Assembly: GCA_005784505.1 (NCBI GenBank)
Contig: VCAZ01000123.1
Span: forward strand, 1,266,602-1,330,601
DNA: 64,000 nt
Direction: 5' to 3'
DNA from: Bagarius yarrelli
Lineage: Eukaryota; Chordata; Actinopteri; Siluriformes; Sisoridae
Part shown: piece by piece, positions 1 through 10,186 of the stretch
Numbering within the stretch: position 1 is the first letter of the stretch
Layout of the letters: every line of letters begins with the position of its first letter
The notes under the pieces: model-generated
Seen by the model: the letters and a program-made list of their open reading frames with translations, nothing else
Database searches by the model: none
Told to the model about the DNA's origin: nothing
Program-made: the position numbers and the translations under genes

Positions 1-2283
1 CCAGAAAGTGTCGATTGAACATCCGATGGCGCAGAAAATGTAAAAAAACGTTCAGGACCTGATGGGTTGCTTTAAATGCCGGTCAGACAAGTTAAAATAG
101 TTATTAGCTAATTATCAGCTGCTATAGTTTCTGTAGTGGAGACACCGAAATGTCAACAATGCATGAAATAACATAGTTATGCTTTTTTAGTTATACAGTA
201 TGTCTACCACCAGAGCACCTCTATATAATCTACCACAATCCGACAGTTTATTTTCCTGAGACACACAGACAGATGTCTGATCTATAAACGGCAACATGTC
301 CTCTTGTAGGATGCTGCGTTTTGACCTTGTGTTTCAGTCTCCCGTTGACTCTAATCAGAGGTGTAAGTCGCGGTCTCGCGGTTGTCCGTGGTTGGAAGGC
401 GCTCACACTTCGCCATCTCGCCTGCTTTCTTCCGAGCGGCTGTAGTAACACCTACACTTCACACCACCACCTTCTGCTCTGCATTGAAACACCGCACAGC
501 ACGATAAGAACCGACGCTGAGAAGAACAAACGCATGACACACACGTCTGTTTGGGTTTCGGCCACAATATAAAGTCAATCGTTTAGGTTTCTCTATAGGA
601 TCTCGCCTCTATTCAGGAAAGATTTCATGCAAATGATCTAATGGATCTTTGAAAGAGGAATTCCAGCGTGGAATGCGTTCATCAAACACATAATAGCAGT
701 AGTGTTGACTCATCCAGAACACACCTGCTGATGATCTTTTCTGGACGAATGGGTGCGATGTATAAAGGTTGGGTTTAACTTGTGATGGTTTACCGTGTGT
801 ACATGCCAGACAAGGGCGTACTACACAAACCGTACAGTGACAAAAAATAACATCGCAAGTTTAGAGTTATCTTTTGGCCCGACAAGTTTTTGAAGTTTCT
901 GTGATCATCATCATGATGATCATCGTTCCTGGCGTTCCTCCCTGCAGTTTTGGTATGATCCGACCTATGCAAAGCAAAGAGGTTGAACAGGTACCACACC
1001 TCTTTCTTTTCTCCTCTCGCATGTTTACGATTTAAAGACTTTGGCATCCGAGGAGATGAGATAACAAAGTGAGAGAACATCTGTTTCACACCTGCACGGA
1101 TATAACTCTTCATGGCTCCTCTTGTTCTTAAATAATCCCCTGGATTACATTTTTGGGTAAGTGGATTCAGTTTAAAGAGATTTTAAGGTTTAAGACGAAA
1201 AAATATCCAAACTATTCTGAATCAAATCTAAGAATCAGATCTTTTGAATCAAATAAGTTGAACTATTATCGGATGACAATATATACACAATGGTACGTTT
1301 TCACAAAAACGCCTTATTCACTAAGCAAACATTTACGTAAGGCTTGTAGTCACAGACTTCATCAATATTTACTAACTACTGTAATTAATAATCTGTTAAT
1401 AAACATTAAAACGTGTGTCAGTGCGGATCCACCAAGATTTAAGTGGCTGATTTATAAAGGTAAAGTTACACATCTCAATATTCCCTCGCATAAACAGCAG
1501 TTATAAGCAGAAGTATTCAGCCAACATGTAGTCAAGAAAAGTTAAAAGGAGGAAGTGGAAAAAAATGACAACTTTTAACTTTTAAAACTGATAAAATTAG
1601 ATAACTGAAACGGTTCTAAGCGTAGTAGTAGAAGATAAGTATAAGAAAGTAGTAAGTAAGATTTTGATCCCCAGTAAGAAATTTGGTACCAATATGTGAA
1701 TCAAATAAAACCAATATTTATAATTGGGTAGAATTTAACTAGCAAACAAGGTTCATGTGTTTTTATATATATATTTGGATCAACTGGCGGAACAAATTAG
1801 CAAAACTTGTTTTAATTAGCTTTTGGAAGTGAAATAGAATTTCTGCCTTGTAGGAAAGAAAAATAAAACGATTCCACAAGTCTGTGTATGTCATACAAAG
1901 TCTTTAAAACATGTTGAATTCATCGCCGCGTTCTACACCACCGCCCGGCGTCGGACCCAGCGGCTAATTCTATCTACAACGAATAGCAAAGGCAGATGTT
2001 GAACTGCATTATTTGCTGATTTGGATTGGATGCTAAAGTTAAAATCTGAAATCTGAGCTATGGGTGTGTAAAATACGTTCATTCAATAAATTCACTCGTT
2101 TAAGGTTGCGGAATAAAATGAACTGAATGTATGCTTTTTTCCCCCAAAACTAACAGTGCGTAAATATTCCGGATAAATATTTCAGTATGCTAATGAAATA
2201 TAATTATTATTAAAGCTTTGTCTTTTTATTATCTTTATAAACTCTCAGGTTTGAAATATTGGCATGAGCGCCACTGAAGAAAC
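1..2283. other. Upstream flank of IGSF5, no gene seen
   Basis: I see no convincing exon here. The stretch near 340-480 is richer in CpG than its surroundings, but neither strand gives a coding signal with credible splice sites. The rest is AT-rich. A TTATAAA string near 2236-2242 lies about 45 bases before the IGSF5 start codon and could be a core promoter element, though it is very close to the ATG. In human the next gene on this side is B3GALT5, and I do not see it here. Confidence 0.5.
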
Positions 2284-2329
2284 ATGAACTCATTGACGCT
2301 CGCGGCGGTCTTGATTTTCGTCACAGGGG
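2284..2329 (+). CDS. igsf5: IGSF5 exon 1: start and signal peptide
   Basis: The ATG at 2284 opens MNSLTLAAVLIFVTG, a short hydrophobic leader. The exon ends at a strong GTGAGT donor in phase 1. The split Gly codon joins to exon 2 at 5318. No other ATG nearby gives a leader in frame with the donor. Confidence 0.75.
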
Positions 2330-5300
2330 GTGAGTGATTAGAATTGATTTTTATTTTTACTTCTTTCTCACAGCGTTCTTTTCTCCAAACAATTGGCTAA
2401 CTTACTTTATTAGATCTAGGAGAGATGGAGAGATCCATGTGTGTAACCGGTATGTACACATTCCATAGCTCATGGAAACACTGCTCAAAACTACAACAAA
2501 AAAAAAAAAGACAAAAATCTTAACATAACGTTTTAGGCGGTGTTTTCTAAAAAGATAGAAATGTTACTTTTATTGTTAAGGATCACAAATTGTTGATAAA
2601 ACCTCAAATTTTAAATCCATAAAGTGAAATAGAAGTACGAAAAATTGAGGTATTTGAAAAGAAAAACAAGTAAAACAGAAATAATTTAACTGACCGCTAC
2701 GCTACCAAAGGTAACAGCAAAACAAAACTAGCGAACAAATCGCTCATTCTGGATGCTAACATTTATGTTGATTTTCGTGGAATATTAAGGCGATTTAAAA
2801 AAACTTTTAATGGCAGTAGATGGAATCTACTATAGTTCAAACTTTATTTGTTGTATAGTCAAAATCAGACCAAATCTTTACATCAGTTTCTTAGGAGAAC
2901 AACTAAACAGACCAAACTAAACAATCCCCATTCTATTGTATGCCCATACATGTACACCTACCCCTGCCTCTGGGCCCTTAAAACAGATTGACAAGGGGTA
3001 GAAATAAAAATATTCCCTTTACATCACTACTACACCAGTTCACGTCATCCTACGCGCGGTAAAAAGCTAATCCCCCGACACTACACTTTTATTTCTCACA
3101 GACTAAATCATCACGTAACGTTAGTAAGCATAAAAATATGTCATGAGACCAGAAGTGTAGCGTTAGCAATCTTTAGCGGTTTAAGGGTTTTTGTTTTTTT
3201 TTAACGTTTCTTTTGAGTACCCGAAGTAAACCCATGCAAGCACAAGGAGAACATGCGACCTCCACACAGAAAGAACCCGGGACCTTCTTGCTTTGAGGCA
3301 ACAATGCTAAACACTAAGCCAATTTAGTAAAAAACCTTTCCAGAGGTGGTAAAAAAAAGTAATTATACAAGGAAGAGTAAGACTAACATCTGGAAAAGGA
3401 TCATCAAAGAACATTTAGTTCTGATAGTCTGGCGTTCCAAGTGTACTTCCTTTTGACATGTTTCACTCTCACCATTATTCGTCGAAAGAAACAGTCGGCG
3501 GCTCCACCCAGCGTGTCTCTTTGTGTGACTCGTCTACAAACGAGTTCTTGCTTGCTACCAAAAATAGTCTGCAGCTAAATGAAAGCTTTATGGCTCTTTA
3601 TGATTGGTCTGCCTACCATAACACACTCCATTCCATCGACTTTAAACCTGAACACACTGAGGTAGCAGTGTTTTTTTACACCCTAACCACCACTTCCCCA
3701 GTCATGTGTCATGTGTCTGAATCATAGTAACTTTATAATAATCTCCTGTCTCGGCTTGTCACACCTCGTTTCATCCCGGCCTCAGAGGCTCCGCCCACAT
3801 AGCACCTGACTGAAGGTGCAGACTAAAGAAAGGCCAAGTGGGTGAGACAAAACATTTAGCAAGCTACAAAACATAATCACACTTTTAAAGGATGAACTTA
3901 CGTTTAGTTTTTGTCTTGATATATTTATCTGTAATTATCTGTGCGCCATTTAAAAATAATCATCTTGACAAGAATTGCCTTTATTAAGTTTATAATCATT
4001 TTGAAATGTTTTAATAAGAAGCACAGTGACTTAATGTTTAGCATTGTTGCCTCACAGCAAGAAGGGCCCGGGTTCATTTCCCCTGCAGGGGTCTTTCTGT
4101 GTGGAGTTTGCATGTTCTCCCTGTGCTTGTGTGGGTTTTACTCTGGGTTCTTCGGTTTCCTCCCACAGTCCAAAAACACGTGTGTTTGATTGATTGGTGA
4201 TTTTAAATTGCCCATAGGAGTGTGTGTGTGTGTGTGTGGCCCTGTGATGGACTGGCGACCTGTCCAGGGTGTCCCCCTCCTGTCTTTCGCCCTTTCAGAG
4301 ACAGCTAGGATAGACTCCAGCAGATCCCTGTGACCCCGAATTAGGGAATAAGCAGATATAGAAAATAGATGAATAAATGAATGAATAAATGTTTCACAGA
4401 GCAGATTTCAATTAGGAACTAGGACGAGCTCCGGAAACCCGAAAAGCTGTAATCTGATTGGATAATTAGAGTTTGGCATCTGCTAGGGATCTATTATAAA
4501 TAGATACTGTGTTTAAGGCACAAACCAATACAGATATTTATATTCATTTAGAGTTTGATTAGTTAATTTCTTTATCAAAAAAAATCAAATATGGATTCAG
4601 ATTTGGATCATTTGGAATAATAAACACATTTTAAAAGTGAGTGGATTCTATTAGAAAAACGTTTTTTGGAGGAAGACATGGTGTCGGGATCGAAGGTTAA
4701 TGTAAAGTTGAAATAAAAGCATTTTATTTTATCTCCCTGGTCATGTAACCATCTTAAATGTTTTACATTTCTGAATAAAACACTTCAAATGAAGAACTGA
4801 ATGTGTTCATAGTAGTAAAATACACAATCGACAAAATAAACAAAATGATTTCAAATTAAGGCAAAAAAATGATATCACAGTTAATGTAATTAGCATTTTG
4901 CCCAGCTAACAAAAGAAAAAAACAACATAAAAAAAATTCTAGGTAAATTTCTGGCAGTAGTAGAACTTTATCTAGTGTCTGTAAATGAAATTCTTTAGTT
5001 AGCAGCTAACAGGCTAGCAATTACAAAGCTAAACATTGAACTAGCCTAAGTTGTTAAAAACAAGCTAAAAATAGAAATTGCAACTAAAAACTAGCTACAA
5101 TGTTGTTGTTTATATGAATTCGTTCGTTCTGTACACTGTTTCAAGTCTAGTCACAGTTTTTTCTGCTTCTCTTTTTCCCTTAATCACATAATCACCAGCA
5201 ATTATTGAATTAATTAATGCTATATTAGAATTTTGTAATCAATCCGTAACGACGTATTTCGATTCATGGTTAATTGATGCGTCTAAAGATCTAAGGTCTC

Positions 5301-8300
5301 CCCCCCCCCGATTCCAGGCGTGAGCGCTCAACTGCTGGAGCCTCTTATCCAGACGGTGCTCCAAAACACTGATGCCAGGTTCAACTGCAGCGAGTCAACA
5401 CCCGACTGGATCGTCATGAGCTGGACGGTGAACGGACGCTTAGCGCTCATCATTTCAGAGAAAGCAGGGCCGCTCAGCTCTAACACCACTTACTCCGCCA
5501 CAAACTACACCACAGCAGGAAATTACAAATGGGAGTTTCTGATGAAGGACGTCACAGCAGCCAGCGCAGGACAAGTGGGGTGTCAGGTGCAGAACAAACT
5601 GGTGGTGACTGCTACGCTAAACGTACAGCGTGAGTGTCAACAAATAAGCCGATTCAATGTGATCTGCACAACCACCAGCTTTTCTTTATCTTTTTACTGG
5701 TTAGCGTGAAGTAGCAGAATTGCAGTTGTGGGTTACTCTGGTGCTCCCGAATGACTCGCGGCATTGTGAGAACCTCATGGGAAAAATAGTGTCGCATTAT
5801 AAGGCTGTTCCTTGATTTTGATCAGTCAGATGGTGTCCAACAGAGTGTTTCCATAAGAATTGGTTCATGCTCAAGCAAGTACGCTCAAGTACAAAAACTG
5901 GTATCATGTTAGACTGTTTTGCCAGTGGATCGATGTAATGTGACATTGTTATTTTTTTAATGTCTAGGTGCAAATTACTATGAGATATACGGTAGTTACT
6001 GCAAAGCTGCAGTTCGATTTTTTTTCAGCTAAAAATGATTATTATTTTTGGATTTTTTACGTTAGCTAAATGTAAAACGTTGCCTAAATGTAAAAATTGA
6101 CCCGATTCACTAAAATGCTAATTTCCAGTCTGTCTCCCGTGTGTCCAGAGAACGGCACGGTGGCAATTGCAGGTTCAAACCGCACAGCTACCGAAGGAGA
6201 TCAGGTCACGTTCCAGTGTTTCGGAGTGGGCTGGTCCCCTGCGGCGCAACTCTCCTGGGCCATCAATGGCACGCCGGTGGATAAAGGACTCTATAACACC
6301 AGCTCAGTGGCGAATGGGACCCTTATGAACTCCAACAGCACTCTTAAATTCACCGCCAAAGAAAACGTTTCGGTGGACTGTCTGGCATCCATTTCTACCC
6401 TTCAGTCCCCTCAAATCAGCACTGTCTTTCTTAACGTCCGTGAGTAACGTCACAATACGCAGCGTTATTCGATGCACCAGAGGACAAAAAAGAAAAAGAT
6501 TTATTTATCAATTACCAAATGTGTTAATGGCACGGCTAATTTGCGTTTAACCACGCCCACAAAACTCCATAAAAGGCAAAGCTCCATAAAATGTGTTGCA
6601 CGCGCAATTAACTAAATGTAAATGTTTCTCTTTTCGTGTTGCAGAAAAGGCTGTGCCGCGGCCGCCTAGGAACCAGACCGTGTTAATCGCAACCACTGTG
6701 GCCTTCAGCCTGGCCGCACTGTTAGCCCTTCTCATCATCCTTATCTTCTTCTGCTGTGGGAGACGGAGGAAAAAGAGTGAGTCCTCTACCTGTCCTCCAT
6801 TAAATACAGCAGAAAAATACCCGGAGATTAATCCAACTACAACCCTTCTAGACTGTAGGACCAAACATCACCCGTACTAGAAGTTAAATGCAGATGATGT
6901 TTGGGCCTACAGTCTATAACTACAGTTGTTATAGGTTATATATTTCTGCTTTTAGTGATATAAATACAGCAATGTTATTTAATATTTGGCATCCATATTC
7001 GATTACATTCTGTTAGCGTTTACTGTGGAGTGAAGAAGTGAGTTGAGAGATTAATTAAACGTCCAATGCATGATTATGTGGCTGAGAACTGGCAATATAC
7101 CTAAAATATTACGACTACAATAACGACACTGTAATAAATTATGATGGGATATAATTTTCCGAGATATGCTCTGATATAAAAATGTTAGTTTTTTTTTTTC
7201 AGCCATTACTTTAATAACTTTTATGTAAAAAATAAAAATAAGTAAGGACGTTGTTTAGCTGGCAGTCCTTACCAAAACTATATAGTGTAAAAATTTAGTG
7301 TAAAAATTATACGATGTGTTTTTTTACTTGGGCTGCGCCGATCCAATACTTAATATCAGAATAAGTCAGATACTAACCAGAATTACTGGATCGGATATTG
7401 TAGGAGTTGGGAAGTATAATCTGATACGATACCGAACTAAATCCTAACTTAATGTTGAAATATCGTAGACGGGACATTTTAAGTAGTGAAAACTTAATCA
7501 TAGCTAAACTCTTTAGAACGCTTGGGTTCTTTTATTTCGAATCATTAACTAAGCTGATATATTTACAGACGTGAAATACGTTTATATGTCGATACACAGC
7601 CACAGAATAAAATATCCGCAGATCACAGGTAGCTGAAGACGCAATGAACGCCGTCGTTTTTTTCCTGCTAAAAATGGTACAAAGCGCTAGCAAAGCCACA
7701 TTCACTAACAATGACCCCCCACCCCCACCCCCAGATGTGTCAACAAACCAATTAGCACCCACACAGTAGAATGATATATGGCAGTAAAGTCTGTAAAATT
7801 GCCTCAAAGTATGCAAATTATTCTGTTTTAAAGTTATTTTTGCAAAAATATGCAGCAGTTGCACAACTGAGTCACATTGTGCGGTATGTATTTTTTTTCT
7901 TTAGGGGTAAAACATTTTTTGCACAGTTTAAGCTTTATGCATTTTACAAATCTAGGTCAAGCACATACACATCCTCTTGACAAATGTAGTGAGAAAAAGA
8001 CGGTATCGTATCGGTATCGGCAGATACTCAATTTCATGATATTGCAACCGATATCGATATCGCAATCGATATCGGACATAAAAAAATGATTTTTACTCAA
8101 ATGTTAGGTGTTCTGTTATTTAATCTGGATGGATTTAATAAAGCATGATCGCTGGACTGTTATCAGGTGGCCATTTTGGATTTTTTTTAAGTGTATTTTT
8201 CAGGACCACCTTGCCCCTGCCCTTTACGCTCCTCCCCCTGAAGCCTGCATTGTAGATGATGAATATAGAAAACCGCCCCTGGGTACAAAAAAAATATTTT

Positions 8301-10040
8301 AAAAGCTAACTTTTACATTCCTGCTTTTCAGGATCGAGGTATGAGGAAGAAGTGAGGTACGTACACCGCTTATCTGAAGAGCACAAACATACATAACTGT
8401 AGTTTTATCTATACTTTGGTCACCTGCTTAAAGCTCCTTTTATTTCCCCAATAGAGCCCATTCTCTATCTAACAGACAGCAAGCCGCTTACGCCGAAAGA
8501 GGGCGGGTACGAGAAAACTTCAAATACGTTGAAGACAGTCCTGGAGGTGAGACACGAACGCACACACAAGGAGAAGACGCAAAACTGGAACAGGAATTCT
8601 TACATAAAAACATGTTATACACAGGGGTGTACAAACTTTTGCTTACTCGTATGTGTCACCAAAGGTTTTAGGTGAATGCCTGAAAGTCTGGAAGTTATTT
8701 ACAGTAAAACAATTGTAATATTAACATCTAGGCAATGTTAACAGTACAAACAGAACAGACGCAAGACCAACTGAACCACAGGGCTATAAATACACTACGG
8801 CTACATCCACACGACGCCAGAGCTTTTCCTGTCACTGTTACGGGACGAAGCGGTGTCTGACTAGGGTTAAGACGTAGGCTGATGACATCATTGTTTCATG
8901 AAATATATGTACATATGAAAAAAACGCAAGGCTGTTGTTGTCAGATTTATCCACTTCTATCCATCTGGACGAAACGTCAATATAATAAAACTTTTCGCTT
9001 ATATAGCTAAATACGTCTTTTTGTGGACAAAGCCGAACTAAAGAAAATAAATAATTAACCAAACAAACATTTATATGATTCGCAATTCAAAAATCCTTTT
9101 CCTAATTTACTCGGATCAGTTCAATCCTAAGTTATCTTGTTGCTAACAACAACATAGATGAATACAAACTAAAAATTTCACCATAGCTGTTAGCTAGTAA
9201 CTGTGGAAACAACTAACTGACTGAGTTGTTTGGGAAACTTCCTGGATGAGAGGCTCAAGATCGTGATTCATGCTGATTCATCTGATTCATCTTTAGTACA
9301 TCTGTTGGACTCGTAGCACGTAACAAAAAAAACCCCAAAACGATTTGGTAAATTCTATGGATTTGATGAGTGCCCTCTACTGGAATACTATGGCAAATGC
9401 AGTCAGAACTCAAATGACCCAAAGGACTAATGAGTCTTGAAGCCATTCAACAAATGATTCAAATCTTTAAATAGATTCAAATTTCAAATAAGAAGAAACC
9501 AATCACAAGACAGGGGTAAAACACCTGACCAGATTCACATGACAAAGAATGGAAGAATTGACAAAAAACTATTAACTGAACATATTTGCCCTCTGGTGGC
9601 CAGGCAGAGTAACATTCCATACACCCCTGGCAACATGTTAGTAGTGGATATTATTATTAGATTATTTTTTTAAAGGCCGGTTGATCACAGTAATCCACTA
9701 GGATCAGTTGTAGAGCTTAAATCCTTTTGTCAGGGTCTTGTTTTTTGTTTCGGATAACAGTCTTTTTTTTTTTTACTCTTTTCAGTGGATGACCGTGACG
9801 GCGTGTACACCATCAGTGGCTACCGGCGTAACGATTACCCCAGCAACCTTCAGGTAACAAGAGCGAACATGGATATCACGTGTTAACTGAGTAAATAGAA
9901 ACGCTTTCGGTGCTGACAGAGTTTTTCTTTTCTAGCGCCCTCAGGTGACCTCGAACAGATACTACGACGGTTCTTCTTACGACGGTTATTCCTTCGATTA
10001 TCCGGTGCCCCAAAAGCAAAGACATTTGACTCACGTGTAA
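2284..10040 (+). CDS. igsf5: IGSF5 (JAM4-like), whole coding span, 8 exons
   Basis: Joined exons: 2284-2329, 5318-5629, 6149-6439, 6645-6776, 8332-8356, 8455-8546, 9786-9853 and 9936-10040. They total 1071 nt, or 356 residues plus stop, and all intron phases are compatible. The product is a type I membrane protein with a short signal peptide (residues 1 to about 17), two Ig-like domains (about 20-119 and 120-216), one transmembrane helix (about 229-254) followed by a basic CGRRRKK stop-transfer, and a cytoplasmic tail of about 100 residues. The tail ends LTHV, a class I PDZ ligand. Known family members are junctional adhesion molecules in epithelia that bind the PDZ scaffold MAGI-1. The assignment rests on architecture plus position: the next two genes are PCP4 and DSCAM, as in human 21q22.2. 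Individual Ig domains are too divergent to name the gene alone. Confidence 0.82.
3235..3325 (-). repeat. Fragment of dispersed fish repeat (family A)
   Basis: It shares the block GGAGAACATGC, CTCCACACAGAAAG, ACCCGGGACCTTCTTGC and GAGGCAACAATGCTAA with the longer copies at 4025-4375 (opposite orientation) and 12525-12875 (same orientation). This is a degenerate fragment of one end. Confidence 0.7.
4025..4375 (+). repeat. Dispersed fish repeat, family A, near full copy
   Basis: The copy runs from GCCTCACAGCAAGAAGG through TGGAGTTTGCATGTTCTCC, TTTCCTCCCACAGTCCAAA and an internal GT run to GGACTGGCGACCTGTCCAGG and CCCGAATTAGGGAATAAGC. The ATGAATAAATGAATG tail fits a short tandem 3' tail. The 12525-12875 copy is the reverse complement of this one. 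This is a very common teleost interspersed repeat. I do not assign the superfamily. Confidence 0.8.
5318..5629 (+). CDS. igsf5: IGSF5 exon 2: first Ig-like domain
   Basis: This 312-nt exon (phase 1 to 1) codes for one Ig domain. Landmarks are the first cysteine in ARFNCSES, the core tryptophan in VMSWTVNGR, and the second cysteine in SAGQVGCQVQ, followed by a V-T-A-T-L-N-V G-strand. Several N-x-S/T sequons are present, for example NCS, NTT and NYT. It ends at a GTGAGTG donor. Confidence 0.82.
6149..6439 (+). CDS. igsf5: IGSF5 exon 3: second Ig-like domain
   Basis: This 291-nt exon has the pattern VTFQC, then QLSWAING, then VSVDCLA, which are the Ig cysteines and tryptophan. It has many N-glycosylation sequons (NGT, NRT, NTS, NST). 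The acceptor GTGTCCAG at 6147-6148 was chosen over a nearer upstream CAG because only it keeps the phase set by exon 2. Confidence 0.8.
6645..6776 (+). CDS. igsf5: IGSF5 exon 4: transmembrane segment
   Basis: The exon codes for a short Pro/Arg-rich stalk, then about 26 hydrophobic residues (TVLIATTVAFSLAALLALLI and on to FFCC), then the basic stop-transfer GRRRKK. The acceptor is GTTGCAG and the donor GTGAGTC at 6777. This fixes a type I membrane topology. Confidence 0.85.
6777..8331 (+). other. IGSF5 intron 4
   Basis: This 1.55-kb intron holds a candidate hAT-like DNA transposon remnant, described separately. Open frames here on both strands lack coding character. Confidence 0.65.
7325..8095. 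mobile_element. Possible non-autonomous hAT-like element remnant
   Basis: The left end contains GGCTGCGCCGATCCAATAC and further ATCGGAT/GATACGATACC strings. The right end contains GGTATCGTATCGGTATCGG and CCGATATCGATATCGCAATCG. Such terminal GATATCGGTATCGG blocks are typical of a common fish non-autonomous element. The pairing of the two ends as one element of about 770 bases is inference. Confidence 0.4.
8332..8356 (+). CDS. igsf5: IGSF5 exon 5: 25-nt micro-exon
   Basis: Between a TTTTCAG acceptor and a GTACGT donor, this micro-exon codes for RSRYEEEV and part of an Arg codon. Its phases (1 in, 2 out) fit exons 4 and 6, which is the main support for such a short exon. Confidence 0.7.
8455..8546 (+). 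CDS. igsf5: IGSF5 exon 6: cytoplasmic tail
   Basis: This 92-nt exon follows an AATAG acceptor and ends at GTGAGAC. It codes for a charged tail segment with Tyr residues (AYAERGRVRENFKYVEDSPG). The phase change 2 to 1 matches its neighbours. Confidence 0.75.
8547..9785 (+). other. IGSF5 intron 6
   Basis: This 1.24-kb AT-rich intron shows no exon and no clear mobile element. A pyrimidine-rich tract with a run of about twelve T precedes the acceptor. Confidence 0.6.
9786..9853 (+). CDS. igsf5: IGSF5 exon 7: cytoplasmic tail
   Basis: This 68-nt exon codes for VDDRDGVYTISGYRRNDYPS and NLQ. It enters in phase 1 and leaves in phase 0, matching exon 8. The acceptor is TTTTCAG and the donor GTAACA. 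Confidence 0.78.
9936..10040 (+). CDS. igsf5: IGSF5 exon 8: C-terminus with PDZ ligand
   Basis: The exon follows TTTTCTAG and is rich in Tyr, Ser and Asp. It ends RHLTHV and then TAA at 10038-10040. T-H-V fits the class I PDZ-ligand pattern S/T-x-hydrophobic, agreeing with the known binding of IGSF5/JAM4 to MAGI-1. Confidence 0.82.
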   Translation, partial: RPQVTSNRYYDGSSYDGYSFDYPVPQKQRHLTHV

Positions 10041-10108
10041 ACAGACCAGAGAGAGTTTAATTATTAGCATTTTTTTATAAATATTATGAAATACAGAAGT
10101 CGTAAGAA

Positions 10109-10110
<2 letters not shown>

Positions 10111-10168
<58 letters not shown>
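10111..10168 (+). repeat. (TG)n microsatellite in IGSF5 3' UTR
   Basis: This is an uninterrupted TG run of about 58 bases between the IGSF5 stop codon (10040) and the first poly(A) signal (10181), so it is probably transcribed in the 3' UTR. Confidence 0.9.
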
Positions 10169-10170
<2 letters not shown>

Positions 10171-10180
10171 ACGGAGGTGT

Positions 10181-10186
10181 AATAAA
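10181..10186 (+). terminator. IGSF5 poly(A) signal AATAAA
   Basis: This canonical AATAAA lies 141 bases past the stop codon. Another candidate (CAATAAAACC) lies near 10599. Cleavage is expected 10-30 bases further on. Confidence 0.6.

Larger units (their letters stand above)
2330..5317 (+). other. IGSF5 intron 1
   Basis: This intron of about 3 kb is AT-rich and holds copies of a dispersed fish repeat near 3235-3325 and 4025-4375. An open frame at 3458-3727 shows no domain and is not linked to splice sites. The 3' end has a run of nine or ten C just before the acceptor CAG at 5315-5317. Confidence 0.7.

Noticed and set aside
248..572. Frames on both strands in a CpG-richer stretch
   Set aside because: No conserved domain or credible splice sites. 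It might be regulatory but not a supported gene.
1153..1506. Plus-strand 117-codon frame upstream of IGSF5
   Set aside because: AT-rich, no domain, no regulatory context. Probably chance.
3458..3727. Plus-strand 89-codon frame in IGSF5 intron 1
   Set aside because: No recognisable domain, and it does not fit the IGSF5 splice phases.
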